Position numbers and translations under genes: made by a program. The notes beneath the pieces were generated by a model. It was given only the letters and a program-made list of their open reading frames with translations, was not told the DNA's origin and did no database searches. A stretch of DNA of 64,000 nucleotides from Enorma sp964624825 (GTDB lineage: Bacteria > Actinomycetota > Coriobacteriia > Coriobacteriales > Coriobacteriaceae). The DNA lies in the NCBI GenBank assembly GCA_964624825.1, contig CAZUYD010000010.1, positions 1-64,000 of the forward strand. Reading direction: 5' to 3'. Positions 18,540 through 27,853 of the stretch are shown in pieces (positions within the stretch are counted from its first letter, which is position 1; each line of letters opens with the position of its first letter).

Positions 18540-18962
18540 TTATACGAGCTTACCGGCGCAATGGTCGATGGCGTGCTGTACGATCTCGGCCGTCCAGCCC
18601 GTAAGCCGCTTTGTACGGCTCACCAGGGTATCGTTCGCTACGACCTGATACCCCACCGTGATCATCTTGAAGCGCTTGACCTCGCTCACCTCGTCGAGCG
18701 ACAAACAGCTCTCCTGCGCGGTGTAGGGCTGCGCGGCGATCTTGATCTTTGGGTTGAGCATGATGTAGATGCGCCCGTTGTCCTCATAGGCGACGATGGC
18801 TTTGGTCGAACCGATCTGATTCGCCGCAAGGCAGACGCAGTCATCGAGCGCGGCGAGCGTGTCGCGCAGGTCTTGAACCACCTGCACGTCATCGATCGTG
18901 GCGGGCTGCGCGGGCTGCGCGAGAAACTCCTGGTCTTTCACAATCTCTTTGATCATCGACAT
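18540..18962 (-). CDS. Peptide deformylase-like protein with altered catalytic motif
   Basis: A 140-residue member of the short deformylase group found in Clostridia and Coriobacteria. Motif 1 is CLAANQIGS (44-52; usual GxGLAAxQ), motif 2 is ESCLSL (84-89; usual EGCLS, metal ligand Cys86), motif 3 is QHAIDH (129-134; usual QHExDH). The catalytic glutamate of HExDH is alanine (codon GCC, two base changes from GAG), while the metal ligands His130, His134 and Cys86 are kept. It may therefore be inactive as a classic deformylase or act differently. No second deformylase gene is in this window. Stands 135 bp upstream of the M18 gene on the same strand. Confidence 0.85.
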   Translation of the reverse strand: MSMIKEIVKDQEFLAQPAQPATIDDVQVVQDLRDTLAALDDCVCLAANQIGSTKAIVAYEDNGRIYIMLNPKIKIAAQPYTAQESCLSLDEVSEVKRFKMITVGYQVVANDTLVSRTKRLTGWTAEIVQHAIDHCAGKLV

Positions 18963-19017
18963 GCCTTTCTAAATGCATTCACGGCTGCGCCGTGCGGCGC
19001 AGCACCACTCCTGTGCA

Positions 19018-20502
19018 TCACGCGCGGTAGAACTCCTCGAAATCGACGGCCATGCGCGCAAGCGTCGGTTCGTCAACATAGCACATATGGCCGCAGCCAT
19101 AGCGCCTGAAGCTGATCAGGCTGCGCAACTCGGCTGGCAAGTAGAGCTGTGCGATCGTATGCTCGACGTTCCACCAGGGTGTGGCCGCATCGAAGCGCCC
19201 GCCCATAATCATGAGCTTGGTGGTGGGACTCCGGCGAAGCGCCACGGCGATGTCGAGTGCCACGTTGGGGGCGGCAACGGTGGTCTCGTCTACACCGGGC
19301 TCGTTGTGCACCCAGTTCCACCCGATGCCAATCTCGCTCCACACGCTTAGAGCGTAGTGCGCAGGTCCGCGATAGCCCACCTCGTTATGCAGAAAGGCGC
19401 GGAATGCCGCGTACCACGCACTCTCCACCGCGTGGCTCGCGGGGTCATCGCAGGCGAAGAAAAACGAGGCGTCTTGGATCGCAAGCGGTGCGGTGCCGGC
19501 GAAGCGCATGTCCAAACGTCCCGTCACCAGTCCGCAATCGGCCAGAAGGTTGCGGCGGAACTCTTCAAGCGAGATGCGGCAATTGTGCTCCGCGAGGTAG
19601 GAGGCGGGCAGTCCCACGAACGACGAGAGGCGCTCGGCTAGCGCGCGCTGGCGCTCCTCGCCGATGCGGTCGCCCAAAAGGAGCGCCGGCCCAAGCTCCG
19701 TGCTCGCGAACTCGGACGCCTGGTCGAACCACGCATCCTCGTCCACGCCCGTGCCAACGAGCCCAAAGTACTGCGCCGTCGCGGCGAACGAGGGCATCAT
19801 GCCCACGTAGTACATGTCGTTGCCCGGCAGGTTCTGCGTCCAGTCGAAGAGCGCGGATACCATGATCACGCCGGCCAACGGTACACCGGCCTCGCCCAGA
19901 TAGCGCATAAGCACCGCATTGCGCATGGTGCCGTAGCTCTCGCCCACCAGATACACCGGCGAACCCCAGCGACCATGCTCCTCGAGCCATGCACAGATGG
20001 CGCGGCAAAACGCGCGCGCATCGCCCTCGAGTCCGTAGACCTGCTTGGTATCGTATCCGTCGGCCACAAATGACCAGCCCGTGCCCAGCGCGTCCATAAA
20101 CACCAAATCACTCTGGAGCAGCAGCGTGCCCGGGTTATCCTCGACCGTGTAGTTGGCTGCATCGACGAACCCGCATCCGTTGGGCACCACGCGCTTAGGC
20201 CCGATGCCGCCAAAGTTGATGGGCACGGACGCCGAACCCGGCCCGCCGTTGAAACAAAACGAAACGGGACGGCGCCGCTCGTCAACCGCTGTGCCGTTCA
20301 CGCTCGAAGCCGCGTAGGTGATGGTAAACATCTTGCCCTCGAGAACTCGCGCATCGTCGATCACGTCGAGATGGGCGGCGCGGGCGGTGTAGGTCATGCG
20401 CTTGCCTTCGACCTCCCACACCAGATCGCCGGAACAGGCCGGCTTGGGCACTGCGGACGCACCGGTTGCAGTCGCCTCGTTCGTTAAAATGGTATCGACC
20501 AT
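19018..20502 (-). CDS. S10 family serine carboxypeptidase-like protein
   Basis: A 494-residue alpha/beta hydrolase of peptidase family S10, removing C-terminal residues from peptides. Seen: oxyanion region FCFNGGPGSAS near 83-92, MDALGTGWSF near 136-145, nucleophile Ser189 in GESYG, catalytic Asp in GGRFDAATPWW near 431 and catalytic His in YGCGHMCYVDEP near 471. The start is set at ATG 20502, with GGAGAG upstream, because the open frame before it is unconserved. There is no signal peptide, so it is likely cytoplasmic, unlike eukaryotic members. Neighbours are other peptidase genes on the same strand. Confidence 0.9.
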   Translation of the reverse strand: MVDTILTNEATATGASAVPKPACSGDLVWEVEGKRMTYTARAAHLDVIDDARVLEGKMFTITYAASSVNGTAVDERRRPVSFCFNGGPGSASVPINFGGIGPKRVVPNGCGFVDAANYTVEDNPGTLLLQSDLVFMDALGTGWSFVADGYDTKQVYGLEGDARAFCRAICAWLEEHGRWGSPVYLVGESYGTMRNAVLMRYLGEAGVPLAGVIMVSALFDWTQNLPGNDMYYVGMMPSFAATAQYFGLVGTGVDEDAWFDQASEFASTELGPALLLGDRIGEERQRALAERLSSFVGLPASYLAEHNCRISLEEFRRNLLADCGLVTGRLDMRFAGTAPLAIQDASFFFACDDPASHAVESAWYAAFRAFLHNEVGYRGPAHYALSVWSEIGIGWNWVHNEPGVDETTVAAPNVALDIAVALRRSPTTKLMIMGGRFDAATPWWNVEHTIAQLYLPAELRSLISFRRYGCGHMCYVDEPTLARMAVDFEEFYRA

Positions 20503-20567
20503 TGGGGTCTCTCCTCTCCCGTATGACAGACATCCAGCATGTCGCATGCGATCATTACGCGCTCGAT

Positions 20568-21830
20568 CTATGCCACGCCCAGCATGTCGCACAGAGTGAG
20601 CATATAGATCTCGGCCGCATGCACCACATCGATGACGTCCACATCCTCGTTATAGCCATGGATGCCGTCGTTGTTGGCAGGCCCGAACTGTATGGTGGGG
20701 GCACCCACCATGCGGTAGTGCGCGGCATCGCTCGAAGCCCACTGGTAGGCCGGCAGACACTCCTCGCCCCAGACCTCTTCGATATTCTTCTTCAGGCTCA
20801 TGACAAGCGTTGAGGTATCGCTTGTCACGTTGCCTTCGGCGATCCATTCGTAATCGCATTCGATGCCGGAAACTCCGCTTTGCTCGATCACGCGGTCGAC
20901 GGCGGCGATCACCTCATCGTGATCGGTTCCGAACGGCAGGCGAATATCAACTTGCGCCGTGGCGCGATCGGGCACCTGGTTGATCTTGCCACCGCCGCTG
21001 ATGATGCCGACGTTGCACGAGATGTGATCGATGACATTCTCCACACCGGGTACGGGAATGTTGCGCTTCGCGATAGTGCGCGAGTTCTCGAGTGCCCGTT
21101 CGTGCTCGGGTAGGAAATGCCCGGGCACCGAGATGATATCGTCGATGTGCACGAGCACGCGCGCGAGTTTCGTGATGGCATTATCGCCTTTATAGTTGTT
21201 CGTGGAACCATGCCCGGGTGTGCCCTGTGCGGTAAGGGTGAGATGCAAGATGCCCTTCTGCCCGATCTCGATGCTATCGTGCCCCGTGGGCTCGCCCACC
21301 ATGACCGCATCGGCGCCATCGGCAAAGCCGTTCTCGCACAGCCACCTGGTGCCCGAACCGGCAATCTCCTCGTCGCAGACCACGTGGAGCCGAATGTCGC
21401 CGGCAAGATCCGCTCCCGATTCCTTGAGCAGCGCCATGCTGAAGAGCAGGACGCCCAGGCCGCATTTCATGTCTGACGTACCACGCCCGAGCATCTTGCC
21501 GTCGCGAATCTCGCCCGAGAAGGGATCGAAGTCCCATCCGCTCAAATCGCCCACGGGCACCACGTCCACGTGCCCGTTCAGCACCACGCGAAACCCGTCT
21601 GGATTGCCGATCTGTGCGGTGAGCACGGGATACTCGGCGCCCGCATCGCCAATATGGCGATCCGAGGCGATTCCGAATCTCGCAAGGTACTGCTCGACGA
21701 AGGCGATCGCGGGTTCCTGGTCGTCGATCGGGCTTTGGTTCTTGATCTTGATGAGGCTTGAGCAGAGCTCCAAGAGCTCATCTGAGCGGTCGAGCACCTC
21801 TTGGTGCAGCGATGCTTTCGTTGGTTTCAC
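20568..21830 (-). CDS. M20 family metallopeptidase (ArgE/DapE type)
   Basis: A 420-residue two-zinc amidohydrolase/peptidase. Zinc ligands appear in order: NGHVDVVP (His87, with Asp89 beside it), GRGTSDMKCG (bridging Asp120), VCDEEIAGSGT (catalytic Glu about 154 and ligand Glu 155), GEPTG, and the late GPANNDGIHGYNEDV (last His). The lid domain contains GTPGHGSTNNYKGDNAI. Closest to DapE/ArgE-like deacylases, but the exact substrate (succinyl-diaminopimelate, acetylornithine or dipeptides) cannot be told. GTG 21830 with GAGGA upstream is used as the start. Confidence 0.9.
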   Translation of the reverse strand: MKPTKASLHQEVLDRSDELLELCSSLIKIKNQSPIDDQEPAIAFVEQYLARFGIASDRHIGDAGAEYPVLTAQIGNPDGFRVVLNGHVDVVPVGDLSGWDFDPFSGEIRDGKMLGRGTSDMKCGLGVLLFSMALLKESGADLAGDIRLHVVCDEEIAGSGTRWLCENGFADGADAVMVGEPTGHDSIEIGQKGILHLTLTAQGTPGHGSTNNYKGDNAITKLARVLVHIDDIISVPGHFLPEHERALENSRTIAKRNIPVPGVENVIDHISCNVGIISGGGKINQVPDRATAQVDIRLPFGTDHDEVIAAVDRVIEQSGVSGIECDYEWIAEGNVTSDTSTLVMSLKKNIEEVWGEECLPAYQWASSDAAHYRMVGAPTIQFGPANNDGIHGYNEDVDVIDVVHAAEIYMLTLCDMLGVA

Positions 21831-22398
21831 GGCGTCCTCGCTCTCTGTCGCTCGGCTTCTATCTCCACAGGGTTCGTCCGACAGGAAACCGGCGCTGAAC
21901 GCTATCTCGCGTCTAGGTCTCACCTCGCTCGAGCCGTGTCTCATGCGCGGCTTGTCTGGTTAGGCGTCGCCTCGCACTCGGTTCGTGCCCTGTTTGGCTC
22001 ATGCCCTGCTCGGGGTTCCCACGTTATATCGAACCCACTGTACAACAGAACGTCAGAACCAAAAAGCGGCAACGTGTCACGACATCACACTGAGATTTCA
22101 TACAGCACAGCGCAGATCAGCAAGCGCGGGCATAATCCGAGCGCGCCTGTTGAGACGAAATGGATGCGCAGGCGGGGCTTGCCCTGGCGCATGTGCGCAG
22201 AACCGTACGCCGTACACGTAAGCGCAGATGAGCAAGACGCGAACGGCTCGCAGCATACGAGAAGCGGGCGCGCAGCTCAAACCACGCACCCGCTTCCACT
22301 TGTTTTGAAGCAGCTGTTAGCTAGACAGACCTCTCGAGACACCCTTTCCTGCTCAAGAATGCGAGCGCTCGTCCAGGCTGTCTGAATATCTGCCGTGC
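21831..22398. other. 568-bp gene-free stretch
   Basis: Lies between the M20 gene and the fructose PTS gene (both minus). No conserved protein is visible. GAAGCGGG (22261-22268) and CCCGCTTC (22289-22296) form an 8-bp inverted repeat just past the PTS stop, a weak terminator candidate. A possible -10 (TATAAC, minus, about 22024-22029) could belong to the M20 gene. Confidence 0.5.
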
Positions 22399-24390
22399 CT
22401 ACTTGGCGAGGCCGGACTCCTCGGGCGAGAGCGGCTTTTTCAGCAGCGACAGGATGACCGCCGCAAGCACAGAGCCCGCCACGAGCGCCACGAGGTACAT
22501 GACCGGGTTGCCGATCACGGCAATCACCCAGGCGCCGCCGTGGGGCGCGGGGCTCGTGCAACCAAAGGCCGCAGAGAGCGCGCCGGCCACCGCGGAGCCG
22601 ATGATGCAGCTCGGCAGCACGCGCGCCGGATCGGCGGCAGCATAGGGGATGGCGCCCTCCGAGATGAACGAGAGACCCATGATGTAGTTCACCACGCCGG
22701 CCTTGCGGTTCTCGGGCGTCCAACGGTTCTTGAAGAAGGTCGTGGAAAGCGCCACGGCGATGGGCGGAACCATGCCGCCAACCATGACGGAGGCCATAAT
22801 GATCTGGCTCGTCTCGGTGCCGGCAGCGAGCATGCCGGTGCCGAACACGTAGGCCGCCTTGTTGAAGGGGCCGCCCATGTCAACAGACATCATGCCGCCC
22901 ACGACGGCACCGAGAAGCACCAGGTTGCCGGTGCCCATGCCGTTCAGGGCGTTGGTGAGCCAGGAGTTGATGGCCGCGAAGATGGGGTTCAGCGCGAGCA
23001 TCACGAGGCCGATGGCGAAGATCGAGATGAGCGGGTACAGCAGCACCGGTTTGATGCCCTCAAGCGAGTCGGGCAGATGGTCGCAGGCGCGTTCGAGTGC
23101 CAGCGTGAGATAGCCCGCCGCAAAGCCCGCGAAGAGCGCGGCGATGAAGCCGCCCGAGATGAGCGCTCCCTCGGCGGTCGAATCCATGGCGGTCGTCAGA
23201 TACCCAAGGGTATAGCCCTGCTTGGCGATCCAGCCGCCTACGAAGCCAGGAGCCAGACCGGGCCGATCGGCGATGGACATCGAGATGTAGCCGGCAAGGA
23301 TCGGCAGCATGAAGTTGAACGCCTGATTGCCCACCAGGTTGAAGAAGGCGGCAAGCGGCGTCGAGCTGCCGTATGAGCTCGTGCCCATGCCCGCCTGGTC
23401 AACCAAAAAGGAGATGGCCATGATGATGCCGCCGCCCACCACGAAGGGCAGCATGTGGGAGACGCCGTTCATAAGGTGCTTGTAGATCTGCGAGCCGATG
23501 CCCTCCGACGAGCTCGCGGCAGCCGGGGCAGCCGAGCCGCCCTTGGCGTGGCAGATGGGCGCCTCGCCGTTCACGATGATCTTGATCAGCCGCTCGGCGT
23601 CGTTGATGCCAGCCGAGACATTCGTGGAGTAGAGGGGCTTGCCATCGAAGCGCCCAAGTTCAACGCCCTTATCGGCTGCGATGATGATGCCTTTGCAGGC
23701 AGCGATCTCTTCGGCCGTGAGGGCGTTTTTCGTTCCCACGGACCCCTGGGTCTCGACCTTGATGGTGTAACCCATCTCGGTGGCAACCTTCTCGAGGTTC
23801 TCGGCAGCCATGTAGGTATGGGCGATGCCCGTCGGGCAGGCCGTGATGGCGAGGATCTGCGGCAGACCCGGCTCAGCAGATGCAGCATGCTGCGCGGGCG
23901 ATGAGCTGCCCTGTGCACCCTGCTCCGCATCGTAGGCAGCCTCGGCACGGTCGATGACCGCGAGGAACTCGTCTACCGTCGCAGCCGCGCGCAGCGCCGC
24001 CGGAAACTCCTCATGCATGAGCAGAGCGGAGAGCTTGGCGAGCACCTCAAGGTGCACGTTCGCCTCGGTATCGGGCGCGGCGATGAGGAAGATGAGGTCG
24101 CTTGGTTCTCCGTCGGGCGCGCCCCAATCCACGCCGCCCGGCACGGTCGCTGCCGCCAGGCTCGGCGCGCTCACCGCATCGCTCTTGGCATGCGGAATGG
24201 CGACGCCGCCGCCTACAGCGGTAGAGAACTCGGCTTCACGGGCGAGCACGGCATCGCGGTAGCGATCGCGGTCGGCAAGCGAGCCCACGCCCTGCTGCAG
24301 GTCTACGAGAGCTTCGATCACCTCGTCGCGCGCTGTGGCCGTAACGCCAAGCTTCACGCCATCGGCTTTGAGTAGTTCGGTTATCTTCAT
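22399..24390 (-). CDS. fruA: Fructose PTS enzyme IIABC
   Basis: A 663-residue fused permease that imports and phosphorylates fructose to fructose 1-phosphate. Domain order is EIIA (about 1-150; phosphorylated His in GVAIPHAKSDA), a linker rich in Ala/Ser/Gln, EIIB (about 165-265; phosphocysteine in ITACPTGIAHTYMAAE) and EIIC (about 290-650; eight or more membrane spans, with GVSHMLPFVVGGGIIMA and SEGAIPYAAADP). ATG 24390 has AAAGGAG 9 nt upstream. Last gene of fruR-fruK-fruABC; the 90-bp gap to fruK suggests co-transcription. Confidence 0.95.
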   Translation of the reverse strand: MKITELLKADGVKLGVTATARDEVIEALVDLQQGVGSLADRDRYRDAVLAREAEFSTAVGGGVAIPHAKSDAVSAPSLAAATVPGGVDWGAPDGEPSDLIFLIAAPDTEANVHLEVLAKLSALLMHEEFPAALRAAATVDEFLAVIDRAEAAYDAEQGAQGSSSPAQHAASAEPGLPQILAITACPTGIAHTYMAAENLEKVATEMGYTIKVETQGSVGTKNALTAEEIAACKGIIIAADKGVELGRFDGKPLYSTNVSAGINDAERLIKIIVNGEAPICHAKGGSAAPAAASSSEGIGSQIYKHLMNGVSHMLPFVVGGGIIMAISFLVDQAGMGTSSYGSSTPLAAFFNLVGNQAFNFMLPILAGYISMSIADRPGLAPGFVGGWIAKQGYTLGYLTTAMDSTAEGALISGGFIAALFAGFAAGYLTLALERACDHLPDSLEGIKPVLLYPLISIFAIGLVMLALNPIFAAINSWLTNALNGMGTGNLVLLGAVVGGMMSVDMGGPFNKAAYVFGTGMLAAGTETSQIIMASVMVGGMVPPIAVALSTTFFKNRWTPENRKAGVVNYIMGLSFISEGAIPYAAADPARVLPSCIIGSAVAGALSAAFGCTSPAPHGGAWVIAVIGNPVMYLVALVAGSVLAAVILSLLKKPLSPEESGLAK

Positions 24391-24480
24391 GTGCGAAACT
24401 CCTTTCCTGTGCACATGTGGGACCAAGTATGAAAAGCGGAGGGAACGCCAAGATGCGGACACGAAGGCGCCGGTGCCCCC

Positions 24481-25395
24481 TTACGCGGGTTGCTGGGCAA
24501 GCAAAGCCTCGACCTCGGGGCGGGTGGCGAGCTGCATGGAGAAGGCGCTTGCCGAGCCGGTGCAGACGCCCATGTGAAAGGCCGTCTTGAAGTCTCCGCC
24601 GCTTTCCAAGTAACCGGCGACGAACCCGGCGACCATGGAGTCGCCCGCGCCGACAGAGTTCACCACGGTGCCGTGGGGAGCAGGCGCCTCGAGAACCGAG
24701 CCGTCCTCTGCAACGAGCACGGCACCCTCCCCTGCCATCGAGACGAGGACGTTTCGGGCGCCGCGCTCCTGGAGCTGGCGCGCGTAGGACACGACCTCCG
24801 CGCGCGTGGTGATCGTGGTATCGAAGATCTCGCCGAGCTCATGGTTGTTCGGCTTGATCAGGAAGGGATGGAAGGGCAGCACGTTCACGAGCAGATCGCG
24901 CGTAGCGTCAACGACGACCTCGATCCCGCGCCCCGCGAGCCGCTCCATGATGCGCTCGTAGATGTCACCGGGCAGAACCGCCGGCACGCTCCCCGAGACA
25001 ATGAGCACGTCCCCTGCCGCAAGGCCGTCGAGCTTCGCGTAGAGCGCCTCGACGTCTGCAGCAGCGATATCAGGCCCCATGCCGTTGACCTCGGTCTCCA
25101 CGCCCTCGGAGTTGATCTTGACGTTGATGCGGCTCATGCCGCGCTCGACCTCGATGAAGTCGCTCGCAACGCCCGCTGCGTTCAGGCGCCGTGCGATCTC
25201 GGCGCCGGTAAAGCCGGCCAGAAAGCCGAGCGCGCAGCTGGTATGCCCCAGGTTCTTGAGAACGATCGAAACGTTCACGCCTTTGCCGCCGGGAAGCATC
25301 TCCTCGCGCGCGGTGCGGTTCACCTGCCCGAGCGCGAGGTCATCAACTCGAACGATATAATCGAGGCAGGGATTGAACGTCACAGTGTAAATCAT
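24481..25395 (-). CDS. fruK: 1-phosphofructokinase
   Basis: A 304-residue PfkB-family kinase turning fructose 1-phosphate into fructose 1,6-bisphosphate. Starts MIYTVTFNPCLDYIV, typical of FruK; GGKGVNVSIVLKNLGH is the substrate loop, IKPNNHELGEIF is family text, and NSVGAGDSMVAGFVAGYL near 250 carries the catalytic Asp and the anion hole. AAAGG precedes the ATG. Works directly on the PTS product, between fruR and fruABC. Confidence 0.96.
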   Translation of the reverse strand: MIYTVTFNPCLDYIVRVDDLALGQVNRTAREEMLPGGKGVNVSIVLKNLGHTSCALGFLAGFTGAEIARRLNAAGVASDFIEVERGMSRINVKINSEGVETEVNGMGPDIAAADVEALYAKLDGLAAGDVLIVSGSVPAVLPGDIYERIMERLAGRGIEVVVDATRDLLVNVLPFHPFLIKPNNHELGEIFDTTITTRAEVVSYARQLQERGARNVLVSMAGEGAVLVAEDGSVLEAPAPHGTVVNSVGAGDSMVAGFVAGYLESGGDFKTAFHMGVCTGSASAFSMQLATRPEVEALLAQQPA

Positions 25396-25556
25396 TGTTT
25401 GCCTTTCATGCTCTTACGGGCTTATACGGAACCGTTGTCTTGGAGAACGAGGTAGGTGCGGGCGCGGCGCTTGGCTTCGGATACAGTTCCTCGCTTCGAG
25501 CGGGCGGGCGGCACGCACAGCGAACGAACGCAGCGACAGAGCCGATCATCTCGACG

Positions 25557-26318
25557 CTATGAAGCCGTCCCGTCCGCTGGGGCGACGACGATATTGGTAT
25601 AGGATGCGAGCTCTGCTGGCACGGAGTCCGTAATGACCGTGGCCTCCTCGAAGGCAGCGAAGGCGACGGGTGACACGGCCGAGAACTTGCTTGCATCGCA
25701 GAGCACGTAGGGCTTAAGCGTGCGAGAGAAGGCGGTCTCCTTTACGAAGGCCTCCCCCGCCTCGGGCGTCGTGAAGCCTGCATCGGGCATGGCGCCGTTC
25801 ACGCCGAAGAAGCCGATCGTGAAGCGGAACCGGCGAAGCGTCTCGACCGTCTGCTCGCCCACCAGGGCGCCGGTGACCGGTTTGATCTCGCCCGCAGGCA
25901 TGAGCACGCGGAACCCCTTGCCGAAAAGCATATGCGCGATGGCCACGGAATTCGTCACATAGGTCGCCGCAGCCTCGGTAAGCGCCTCAGCAAGGAGAGC
26001 GGTCGTGGAGCCGGCATCGATGTAGACGAAGTCCTCCGGCTTGACGAGGGACGCGGCGTAGCGCCCGATGCGCTGCTTCTCGGAGAACCGGATGTCGAGC
26101 TTTTCGCCAACGGTCTGGTCGGCCGTGACAACGACGCGCTGAGCGGCGGTAGCGCCACCATGAACCTTGATGACGCGCCCCTCTTGCGCAAGGCGCGTGA
26201 GGTCGCGGCGAATGGTAGACTCGGATGCGCCGAAGCGATCAACAAGCTCAGCAGCGGTGGCCGAGCCTTGCGCATTCACAAGGCGCTCGATCTCGTCCAA
26301 GCGCGTTTCAGCCAGCAC
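25557..26318 (-). CDS. fruR: DeoR/GlpR family regulator of the fructose operon
   Basis: A 253-residue repressor: N-terminal DeoR helix-turn-helix (RLDEIERLVNAQGSATAAELVDRF, then SESTIRRDLTRLAQEGRVIKVHGGA) and the C-terminal sugar-phosphate-sensing domain (FVYIDAGSTTALLAEAL, and GFFGVNGAMPDAGFTTPE). GTG 26318 with AGGAGG 5 nt upstream is a better start than the upstream frame. First gene of the fru cluster; by analogy it responds to fructose 1-phosphate. AT-rich repeats upstream are candidate operators, so it is probably autoregulated. The 161-bp gap to fruK may hold a second control site. Confidence 0.9.
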   Translation of the reverse strand: MLAETRLDEIERLVNAQGSATAAELVDRFGASESTIRRDLTRLAQEGRVIKVHGGATAAQRVVVTADQTVGEKLDIRFSEKQRIGRYAASLVKPEDFVYIDAGSTTALLAEALTEAAATYVTNSVAIAHMLFGKGFRVLMPAGEIKPVTGALVGEQTVETLRRFRFTIGFFGVNGAMPDAGFTTPEAGEAFVKETAFSRTLKPYVLCDASKFSAVSPVAFAAFEEATVITDSVPAELASYTNIVVAPADGTAS

Positions 26319-26351
26319 GCGAGCCTCCTTTCGTTCAAAACCGTTTAAAAC

Positions 26352-26417
26352 CAATCGTTTTCGGTCACGGATACTATAGTATGCGCACAATCGTTTGTAT
26401 TCGCTCAATTTCGCTCA
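26352..26417 (-). promoter_or_regulatory. Candidate FruR operators and fru promoter
   Basis: Upstream of fruR in an AT-rich patch: CAATCGTTT occurs at 26352-26360 and 26388-26396 (36 bp apart), and TTCGCTCA occurs at 26400-26407 and 26410-26417 (10 bp apart, same face of the helix). ACTATAGTAT at 26372-26381 could be the -10 of a minus-strand promoter. Repeats of this sort fit DeoR-family binding; assignment is inference. Confidence 0.5.
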
Positions 26418-26629
26418 TAGGTATGAACGGTATAAATAGAGCGGTGAACGGTTTTGACGTTTTTTGATTGATTGAGATAGCACCCATGATGCGTGGCACG
26501 GCACGCGGCGATGAACGGTGGCGCGTATGTGCGGCAAGGCGCAGGAACGACGGTACGACAGGGAGAATGCTGAGCGCAGGCGATGAGCGCGAGCGTAGCA
26601 GAGCGAGAAAACGCCGAGCCTGCATTAAA

Positions 26630-26645
26630 CGGGCGCTAGCGCCCG
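26630..26645 (-). terminator. Palindrome at the etfA stop codon
   Basis: CGGGCGC-TA-GCGCCCG is a perfect 16-bp palindrome overlapping the etfA stop and followed on the minus strand by TTTAATG. Possible weak terminator of the lactate dehydrogenase operon. The remaining stretch between 26319 and 26635 holds only the fru control region. Confidence 0.45.
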
Positions 26646-27853
26646 AGCGCCTCGAGCTCCGCGATGAGCGCCGGAACAACCTCCAAGCAGTCGCCGACCA
26701 CCTGATAGCTCGCCGAGCCAAAGATGGGCGCTGTTGGATCCTCGTTGATCGCGATGATGGTTTGAGCGCCCGCGATGCCCGCAAGATGCTGGATCGCACC
26801 GGAGACGCCTATGCTCACGAGCAACTCGGGCGCGACGGCCGCACCCGTCTGCCCCACCTGGTGCGGGTACTCAAGCCAGCCCGCCTCGACAAGCGGGCGC
26901 GTACAGCCAAGCTCCGCACCGAGCAAGTCTGCAAGCCGCGCCATGATGGGCAGGTTCTTCTTGGAACCGATGCCCCGGCCGACCACGACGAGCCGCTGGG
27001 CGTGCGCGATCGAGCCTCCCACTTGAGCCTCGACCCCGCGCACGTGCACGCGGCGCGGCGGACAGGCGCCAAGTTCGACATCGACGATGCGAGCGTCATG
27101 CGTGGTGCGCGCATCAACCGCGCCGGCCTGTTCCCCAGATATCGCGAAAACCCCGGGGCGCACGGTCGCCATCTGCGGGCGGTGCACCGGGCACTCGATG
27201 GTCGCCATGAGGTTGCCGCCGAAGGCGGGGCGCGTCTGCTGGAGAAGGCCGGACTTTGCATCGATGGAAAGCATCGTGCAGTCGGCGGTGAGGCCGGTCT
27301 GCAGCAGCACCGCCACGCGCGGCGCGAGCTCGCGACCGAAGGCGGTTGCGCCGAAGAGCACCACCTCTGGCTGCCGTTCGCGCGCGAGCCGAACGATCAG
27401 CTGGGCTGAAGCCTCGGCATCCGCCTCATTGAAGCGAGCATCGCGGCACCGGATGACCTCGTCCGCGCCGGCACGCACAAGCTCCTCCGCCACCGACGGT
27501 GCGTCCGCAGGCTCAGCGAGCACCGCTGAGACGCGCGCATCACGCGCAGCCGCAAGCTCCCGCGCCTTTGCGACGAGCTCGAAGCTCACCGGAAGCACCT
27601 CGCCCGACGGCGCGCGCTGCACCACGACCCAGATGCCCTGGGAGAGCGCTGCGTCGGCCACGGATGAGGCGGCGTCGCCCCGGTCGATGCGAATCGCCTC
27701 GACCGGGCAAGCCTCCACGCAGGAGCCGCAGAAGGTGCAGGCATCGGTGGGACGCGCGAGGCGCCCGCTCACCGTGATGCCCCCGAACGCGCAGGCGCGC
27801 TCGCATCGGCGGCAGCCCACGCAGCGCGCCGCATCGACCACAAGACCGCTCAT
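26636..27853 (-). CDS. etfA: Electron transfer flavoprotein alpha subunit with N-terminal ferredoxin domain
   Basis: A 405-residue EtfA carrying an extra N-terminal domain with two 4Fe-4S binding sites (Cys11, 14, 17, 21 and Cys39, 42, 45, 49). The rest is EtfA: an N-domain with VVLFGATAFGRELAPRVA and a C-terminal FAD site with VVVGRGIGSKKNLP, GQTGAAVAPELLVSIGVSGAIQH and INEDPTAPIF. Fusion of a ferredoxin domain to EtfA is known from LctC of the Acetobacterium confurcating lactate dehydrogenase. ATG overlaps the etfB stop (ATGA). Likely passes electrons between the flavins and soluble ferredoxin. Confidence 0.94.
   Translation of the reverse strand: MSGLVVDAARCVGCRRCERACAFGGITVSGRLARPTDACTFCGSCVEACPVEAIRIDRGDAASSVADAALSQGIWVVVQRAPSGEVLPVSFELVAKARELAAARDARVSAVLAEPADAPSVAEELVRAGADEVIRCRDARFNEADAEASAQLIVRLARERQPEVVLFGATAFGRELAPRVAVLLQTGLTADCTMLSIDAKSGLLQQTRPAFGGNLMATIECPVHRPQMATVRPGVFAISGEQAGAVDARTTHDARIVDVELGACPPRRVHVRGVEAQVGGSIAHAQRLVVVGRGIGSKKNLPIMARLADLLGAELGCTRPLVEAGWLEYPHQVGQTGAAVAPELLVSIGVSGAIQHLAGIAGAQTIIAINEDPTAPIFGSASYQVVGDCLEVVPALIAELEALGR

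Noticed and set aside
22117..22299. Short open frames in the M20-PTS spacer
   Set aside because: Arg/Ala-rich, mutually overlapping on both strands, no ribosome sites or family text.
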